Assembly: GCF_014202975.1 (NCBI RefSeq)
Contig: NZ_JACHHZ010000003.1
Location: 310,001-374,000, forward strand
Length of the DNA: 64,000 nucleotides
Source: Povalibacter uvarum
GTDB lineage: Bacteria > Pseudomonadota > Gammaproteobacteria > Steroidobacterales > Steroidobacteraceae
Reading direction: 5' to 3'
The notes below the pieces were generated by a model. It was not told the DNA's origin and searched no databases. It saw nothing but the letters and a program-made list of their open reading frames with translations. Below, one piece after another: positions 59,907 through 64,000 of this stretch; the stretch's first letter is position 1; the number at the start of each line of letters is the position of its first letter. The position numbers and the translations under genes are program-made.

Positions 59907-61898
59907 ATGCTTGCTCGCGCGGCGATGACGATGGCGGCCCTGTTTTCCTTGATCGGCGGTGCGTTCGCCCAGGAGGGCCCGCCGCTGACGCCACCCACTC
60001 CGGCTGACGAAGCCACTGTCCCCCAGGCACGAGCAACGACCGGTGCGCCGCTCACACGCGCGGACGTCGAAGCCTGGCTCGACGGATTCATGCCGTACGC
60101 ACTCGCAGCAGGCGACATCGCCGGCGCCGTAGTCGTCGTCGTGAAGGACGGCGAAGTGCTGGCCCAGAAGGGATTCGGCTATTCGGATATCGCCGAGCGC
60201 AAGGCTGTCGATCCCGCCACCACGCTGTTCCGTCCGGGCTCGGTGTCGAAGCTCTTCACGTGGACGGCCGTCATGCAGATGGTCGAGCAGGGCAAGCTCG
60301 ATCTCGATGCGGACGTGAACCAGTATCTCGATTTCGAGATTCCGCCCCGCGACGGCAAGCCCGTCACGCTGCGCAACATCATGACGCACACGGCGGGCTT
60401 CGAAGAACAGGTGAAAGGCCTGATGGGCGTGGACGGCGAGCCGTTCGAGCCGTACGACGTGCACCTGAAGGAATGGGTGCCGACCCGCATTTTCGCCCCG
60501 GGCACGACGCCCGCGTATTCCAACTACGCCACCTCGCTCGCCGGCTATCTCGTTTCACGCGTCTCGGGCCAGTCGTTCGATGACTACATCGATCAGCACA
60601 TCCTGAAGCCGCTCGGCATGGAGCACTCCACTTTCCGTCAGCCGCTCCCCGAGAACCTGAAGTCGTTGATGTCGAAGGGCTACGCGCGTGCCTCGCAGCC
60701 GGAAGCGAAGCCGTTCGAGATCGTCGGTCCGGCGCCGGCGGGGAGCCTCTCTGCTTCGGGCACGGACATGGCGCGCTTCATGATCGCGCACCTGAACAAG
60801 GGTGCCTTCGGCACCGAACGCATTCTTCAACCGGCAACCGCCGAGCAGATGCATGGCACTGCGCTTACCCTCCTGCCGCGCGTACATCGCATGCTGCTCG
60901 GCTTCTATGAGCAGAACTACAACGGTCAACGCATCATCGGTCACGGCGGCGACACGCAGTGGTTCCACAGCAATCTGCATCTGTTCCTCGATCAGAACGT
61001 CGGCCTGTTCGTCTCGGTGAACAGCTCCGGCAAGGACGGCTCGCCGGGACATATCCGCAACGCGCTGTTCGAGCAGTTTGCGGATCGCTACTTCCCGGCA
61101 CCGGCGGCTGAAGGAAAGGTGGATCCGAAGGTTGCAGCCGAGCACGCAGCGCTGATGGTTGGCGTGTACGACAACTCGCGCCGCATGGACTCGAGCTTCC
61201 TCAGCCTGCTGAACCTCGCGGGCCCGATCAAAGTGATCGCGAACGCGGACGGCACGATCAGCGTGCCGCTTGCGACGAACCTTGCCGGCGCGCCGACCAA
61301 GTGGCGCGAAATCGAGCCGTTCGTGTGGCGTGACGTCGACGGCAAGAGCCTGCTGTCGGCGCAAGTCGAGAACGGCCGTGTCGTCCGCTTCAGCTTCGAT
61401 GGGCTCTCGCCGTTCATGGTGTTCGAGCCATCGCCGGGCTGGCGCTCCGCGGGCTGGCTCGTGCCGAGCCTCGTCGCGGGGCTGGTCGCCATCCTGCTGA
61501 CCGTGCTTGCCTGGCCGGTCTCGGCGCTCGTGCGCCGCCACTACGGTGTGCCGTATCGCCTCGCTGGAGAGGATGCGAAGGCGCATCGCTTCGTCCGCAT
61601 CGGATCGACTGCAGCGCTCGTTCTCTTCATCGCCTGGGTGATCACGATCACGCAGATGATGGGCAACCTCGCCAACCTGGCGTCTGGCATGAACGGGTTG
61701 CTGTGGCTGTTGCAGCTGCTGTCGCTGGTCGTGTTCATCGGTGCGCTGGCGGCAGCGGCATGGAATGCGATCGTCGTCGTTCGCTCGCCTCGCAAGTGGT
61801 ACGCGAAGCTCTGGGCTGTCGTGCTGGCGTTGTCGCTGTTCGTGCTCCTCTGGGTTGCGTTCGCGTTCAACCTGATCGCCTTCGACGTGAACTTCTAG
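59907..61898 (+). CDS. Serine hydrolase, class C beta-lactamase fold, with C-terminal membrane helices
   Basis: 663 residues from ATG 59907 (CAGGTGAGGTG upstream). Signal peptide ends at AFA-QE. SxxK S112-V-S-K115, YSN motif Y204-S-N206, and HGGD in 'GHGGDTQWFHSNLHLF' (KTG equivalent). After a beta-rich region ending near 510, four or five hydrophobic helices anchor the C terminus ('GWLVPSLVAGLVAILLTVLAWPVSA', 'ALVLFIAWVITITQMMG', 'LQLLSLVVFIGALAAAAWNAIVVV', 'VVLALSLFVLLWVAFAFNLIAF'). A membrane-tethered periplasmic esterase or D-aminopeptidase. 10 bp before the epimerase start. Confidence 0.92.
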   Translation: MLARAAMTMAALFSLIGGAFAQEGPPLTPPTPADEATVPQARATTGAPLTRADVEAWLDGFMPYALAAGDIAGAVVVVVKDGEVLAQKGFGYSDIAERKAVDPATTLFRPGSVSKLFTWTAVMQMVEQGKLDLDADVNQYLDFEIPPRDGKPVTLRNIMTHTAGFEEQVKGLMGVDGEPFEPYDVHLKEWVPTRIFAPGTTPAYSNYATSLAGYLVSRVSGQSFDDYIDQHILKPLGMEHSTFRQPLPENLKSLMSKGYARASQPEAKPFEIVGPAPAGSLSASGTDMARFMIAHLNKGAFGTERILQPATAEQMHGTALTLLPRVHRMLLGFYEQNYNGQRIIGHGGDTQWFHSNLHLFLDQNVGLFVSVNSSGKDGSPGHIRNALFEQFADRYFPAPAAEGKVDPKVAAEHAALMVGVYDNSRRMDSSFLSLLNLAGPIKVIANADGTISVPLATNLAGAPTKWREIEPFVWRDVDGKSLLSAQVENGRVVRFSFDGLSPFMVFEPSPGWRSAGWLVPSLVAGLVAILLTVLAWPVSALVRRHYGVPYRLAGEDAKAHRFVRIGSTAALVLFIAWVITITQMMGNLANLASGMNGLLWLLQLLSLVVFIGALAAAAWNAIVVVRSPRKWYAKLWAVVLALSLFVLLWVAFAFNLIAFDVNF

Positions 61899-61908
61899 AG
61901 CGTGAGCC

Positions 61909-62919
61909 ATGAGCGCGAGTCCGCCAATCGAACTGCAAGTGGATATCGAACGGCTGACGTTGAAAGCGCCGTTCAGGATCTCCGGTTACACGTTTACTGA
62001 AGTACCCGTCGCGGTGGTGACGCTGCGCCGTGGCGACAAGGTCGGCCGGGGCGAAGCAGCAGGCGTGTACTACCTCGAAGATACGCCTGACCGCATCGTC
62101 CAGACGATCGAGGCGCAGCGCTCCCGGATCGAGCGCGGCATCGATCGCGAACAGCTCCTGCGGTTGCTGCCGGCCGGAGGTGCTCGCAACGCAGTCGACT
62201 GCGCGCTGTGGGATCTGGAAGCGCGGGAAGCAGGGCGCCCTGTCTGGGAGCTGGCTGGTCTCGATCACATCGCTCCCCGCATCACGACGTTCACGCTGAG
62301 CGCGGACGATCCGCCCGCCGTCGCACAGGCCGCCATGGCATTGGGCCAGGTGCGCGCCATCAAGATGAAGCTCAACGGCGACCTTGCAACCGACATCGAG
62401 CGTGTGCGCGCTGTTCGCGAGGCACGCGCGGATGTGTGGCTCGGTGTCGATGCGAATCAGGGCCATACCAGGCAGAGCCTCGACAAGCTGCTGCCGGTGC
62501 TCGTCGACGCCCGGGTGCAACTGCTCGAACAGCCGCTGCCTCGGGGCCAGGAAGCTCAGCTCGAGGGTTTCGACAGCCCGATTCCCGTCGCCGCGGATGA
62601 AAGCGTGCAGGGACTGACGGATGTCGCCGGTCTCGTGGGCCGCTTCGATGTCGTGAACATCAAGCTCGACAAGTGCGGCGGACTCACCGAGGCACTGCAG
62701 ATCGTGAACGAGGCGCGCAGCGCCGGACTGCAGGTCATGGTCGGCAATATGGTCGGCACCAGCCTGGCAATGGCACCGGCATTCGTCGTCGCGCAGTTGT
62801 GCGACTACGTCGATCTCGATGGACCGACGTTCCTCGCTCAGGACTGCCGCCCGAGCGTCCGCTACGACAGCGGCAGCATTCATTGCTCCGAGAACGTCTG
62901 GGGTGGAGGCAGGGCATGA
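61909..62919 (+). CDS. Dipeptide epimerase (L-Ala-D/L-Glu epimerase-like, enolase superfamily)
   Basis: 336 residues. Enolase-superfamily residues: base K152-x-K154 in 'AIKMKLNGD', metal ligands D181 ('GVDANQGHT'), E207 ('LLEQPLPRG') and D230 ('VAADESVQG'), and K252 ('NIKLDKCGG'). It fits the muconate-lactonising subgroup of dipeptide epimerases (YcjG type), which interconvert L-Ala-L-Glu and L-Ala-D-Glu-like dipeptides. Cytoplasmic. The stop overlaps the next start by 4 bp (ATGA). Confidence 0.92.
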   Translation: MSASPPIELQVDIERLTLKAPFRISGYTFTEVPVAVVTLRRGDKVGRGEAAGVYYLEDTPDRIVQTIEAQRSRIERGIDREQLLRLLPAGGARNAVDCALWDLEAREAGRPVWELAGLDHIAPRITTFTLSADDPPAVAQAAMALGQVRAIKMKLNGDLATDIERVRAVREARADVWLGVDANQGHTRQSLDKLLPVLVDARVQLLEQPLPRGQEAQLEGFDSPIPVAADESVQGLTDVAGLVGRFDVVNIKLDKCGGLTEALQIVNEARSAGLQVMVGNMVGTSLAMAPAFVVAQLCDYVDLDGPTFLAQDCRPSVRYDSGSIHCSENVWGGGRA

Positions 62920-64000
62920 CTCTCGAGAAAACGTCGCGACCGAATCGAACGCGCCGCCGCCTGCTGCAGGCCGGAGTCGCCGGAGCACTGACGACCGGTC
63001 TGCCGATGATCAATCTCGGCAGCTACCAGGCCTTCGCCGATTCCGACAAACGCTATTCGGCGCGCGCGGTGAAGCTCGTGGAGCGCTCCGTCGTGATCGA
63101 CATGCTCGGGCCGCTCAAGATCGACTTTCGTCCGGAAGCCTACGCGGGCCGTATCAGCGAGGCTGACGAGAAGGCGTTCCGCGCGTGCGGGATCACAGCG
63201 TTCCACAACGCCATCGGCACCGGTGGCCCGACTGCTGTCGAAGACACACTCGATTTCATCGCGGGCTGGCAGGGCTTCGCGGCCCGCAACTCGCATCTGT
63301 TCCTGCTCGTGAATTCCGTCGACGATCTCGACCGCGCAAAGGCGCAGCGCAAGATCGCCGTGATCACGGGCGTGCAGAACGCGGAGCACTTCCGTAACGC
63401 GGCGGACGTCAAGCGCTTCTACCATCTCGGCCAGCGCTGCGCGCAGCTCACGTACAACAGTCAGAACCTTCTCGGCAGCGGCAGCACCGAGCGTGTCGAC
63501 GGCGGCATCAGCGATTTCGGCGTCGAGATCATCAACGCGATGAACGAGACGGGAATGCTGATCGATGTGTCGCATTCCGGCGATCGCACCACGCTCGATG
63601 CGATCGAGCTCTCGCCGCGACCCATCGCCATCACGCATTCGAATTGTCGCGCCCTCAACAATCATCCGCGCCTGAAGACGGACGAGGCGATCAGGAAGCT
63701 GGCCGCGAAGGGCGGCGTGATGGGCATCACCGGCGTGCGCATGTTCGTACGCGACCGTGAGCCGACGAACATCGACAACATCGTCGATCACATCGATCAC
63801 GTGGCGAAGCTGGCCGGCATCGAGCACGTCGGCATCGGCACCGATTCCGATCTCCAGGGCTACGACGACATGCCCGCGGACCAGCTCAAGATGCTGCGCG
63901 AGAGCTACAAGGCCAGCTACGCGTTCCGCGAAAAGATCGACACGGATGGATTCGATCACCCGCGGAAGATTTTCGATCTGACCGAGGCGCTGATCCGGCG
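62916..64000 (+). CDS. Membrane dipeptidase (M19-like) with Tat signal, 3' end outside window
   Basis: About 361 residues seen, no stop. N-terminal 'NRTRRRLLQAGVAGALTTG' is a twin-arginine-like signal. M19 blocks: 'IDVSHSGDRTTLDAI' and 'AITHSNCRALNNHPR' keep the two catalytic-metal His residues; 'VGIGTDSDLQG' keeps the Asp. The first H-x-D ligand is replaced ('VVIDMLGPLKID') and the bridging Glu of 'IEGGH' appears as 'GVQN'. Family enzymes cleave dipeptides with a D-residue at the C terminus. Translationally coupled to the epimerase. The altered metal site makes activity uncertain. Confidence 0.88.
   Translation, partial: MTLEKTSRPNRTRRRLLQAGVAGALTTGLPMINLGSYQAFADSDKRYSARAVKLVERSVVIDMLGPLKIDFRPEAYAGRISEADEKAFRACGITAFHNAIGTGGPTAVEDTLDFIAGWQGFAARNSHLFLLVNSVDDLDRAKAQRKIAVITGVQNAEHFRNAADVKRFYHLGQRCAQLTYNSQNLLGSGSTERVDGGISDFGVEIINAMNETGMLIDVSHSGDRTTLDAIELSPRPIAITHSNCRALNNHPRLKTDEAIRKLAAKGGVMGITGVRMFVRDREPTNIDNIVDHIDHVAKLAGIEHVGIGTDSDLQGYDDMPADQLKMLRESYKASYAFREKIDTDGFDHPRKIFDLTEALIR

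Overview
The window is a stretch of high-GC (about 60-65% by eye) chromosomal DNA from a Gram-negative bacterium. Two TonB-dependent receptors, a putative porin, an LpxR-type lipid A deacylase and several lipoprotein or Sec/Tat signal peptides point to an outer membrane. The many exported hydrolases, the 'PDLQGNW' exported family and the TonB receptor style suggest a gammaproteobacterium of the Steroidobacter/Nevskiales kind, but that placement is inference. I see no tRNA, rRNA, CRISPR array, transposase or prophage module. It looks like ordinary chromosome rich in accessory catabolic genes.

Layout. 1-5 kb: a truncated receiver-PAS regulator, two small DUF proteins, a membrane protein, a class-C-type serine hydrolase, and a short lipoprotein that resembles the barrel of a fimbrial usher. 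5-17 kb: an AGCS sodium/amino-acid symporter, an unknown membrane protein, a GH94 phosphorylase (1,2-beta-oligoglucan phosphorylase-like), a D-threonine-aldolase-like PLP enzyme, a SYLF protein, an exported YCII protein beside a GlxA-like regulator, LpxR, and an exported protein of unknown function. 17-25 kb: a second serine hydrolase, a TonB receptor and a large GH43 lipoprotein, possibly an arabinan-use pair. 25-31 kb: a PNPOx-like protein, an orphan N-acetylmuramidase, PanE, a porin and a DUF418 membrane protein.

30.7-39.9 kb holds a compact hydrolase operon: amidohydrolase with beta-propeller, FGE-fold/NTF2 protein, HSL-type esterase, HDAC-like deacetylase and P1 peptidase, preceded by a second FGE-fold protein. 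40.8-49.1 kb reads as peptide uptake and use: serine hydrolase, POT transporter, YncE-like propeller, TonB receptor, beta-helix protein and class III aminotransferase. 49-59 kb has a LysR/glycerate-kinase divergent pair, DUF899, a two-gene unit of a peptidoglycan-binding-like protein and a possible caspase-fold protein, an ASCH-like/winged-helix protein and several small exported proteins. 59-64 kb is an XRE-cupin regulator divergent from serine hydrolase, dipeptide epimerase and M19-type dipeptidase, a likely D,L-dipeptide or muropeptide locus.

Two families of short inverted repeats are scattered through the window, mostly between convergent genes. Of twelve convergent junctions, six carry one of these repeats, one carries an unrelated local inverted repeat, and five have 21 bp or less between the stops (three of these overlap). 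The best candidates for something undescribed are the 52.8-53.9 kb pair, the mini-usher lipoprotein, and the five-gene hydrolase operon.
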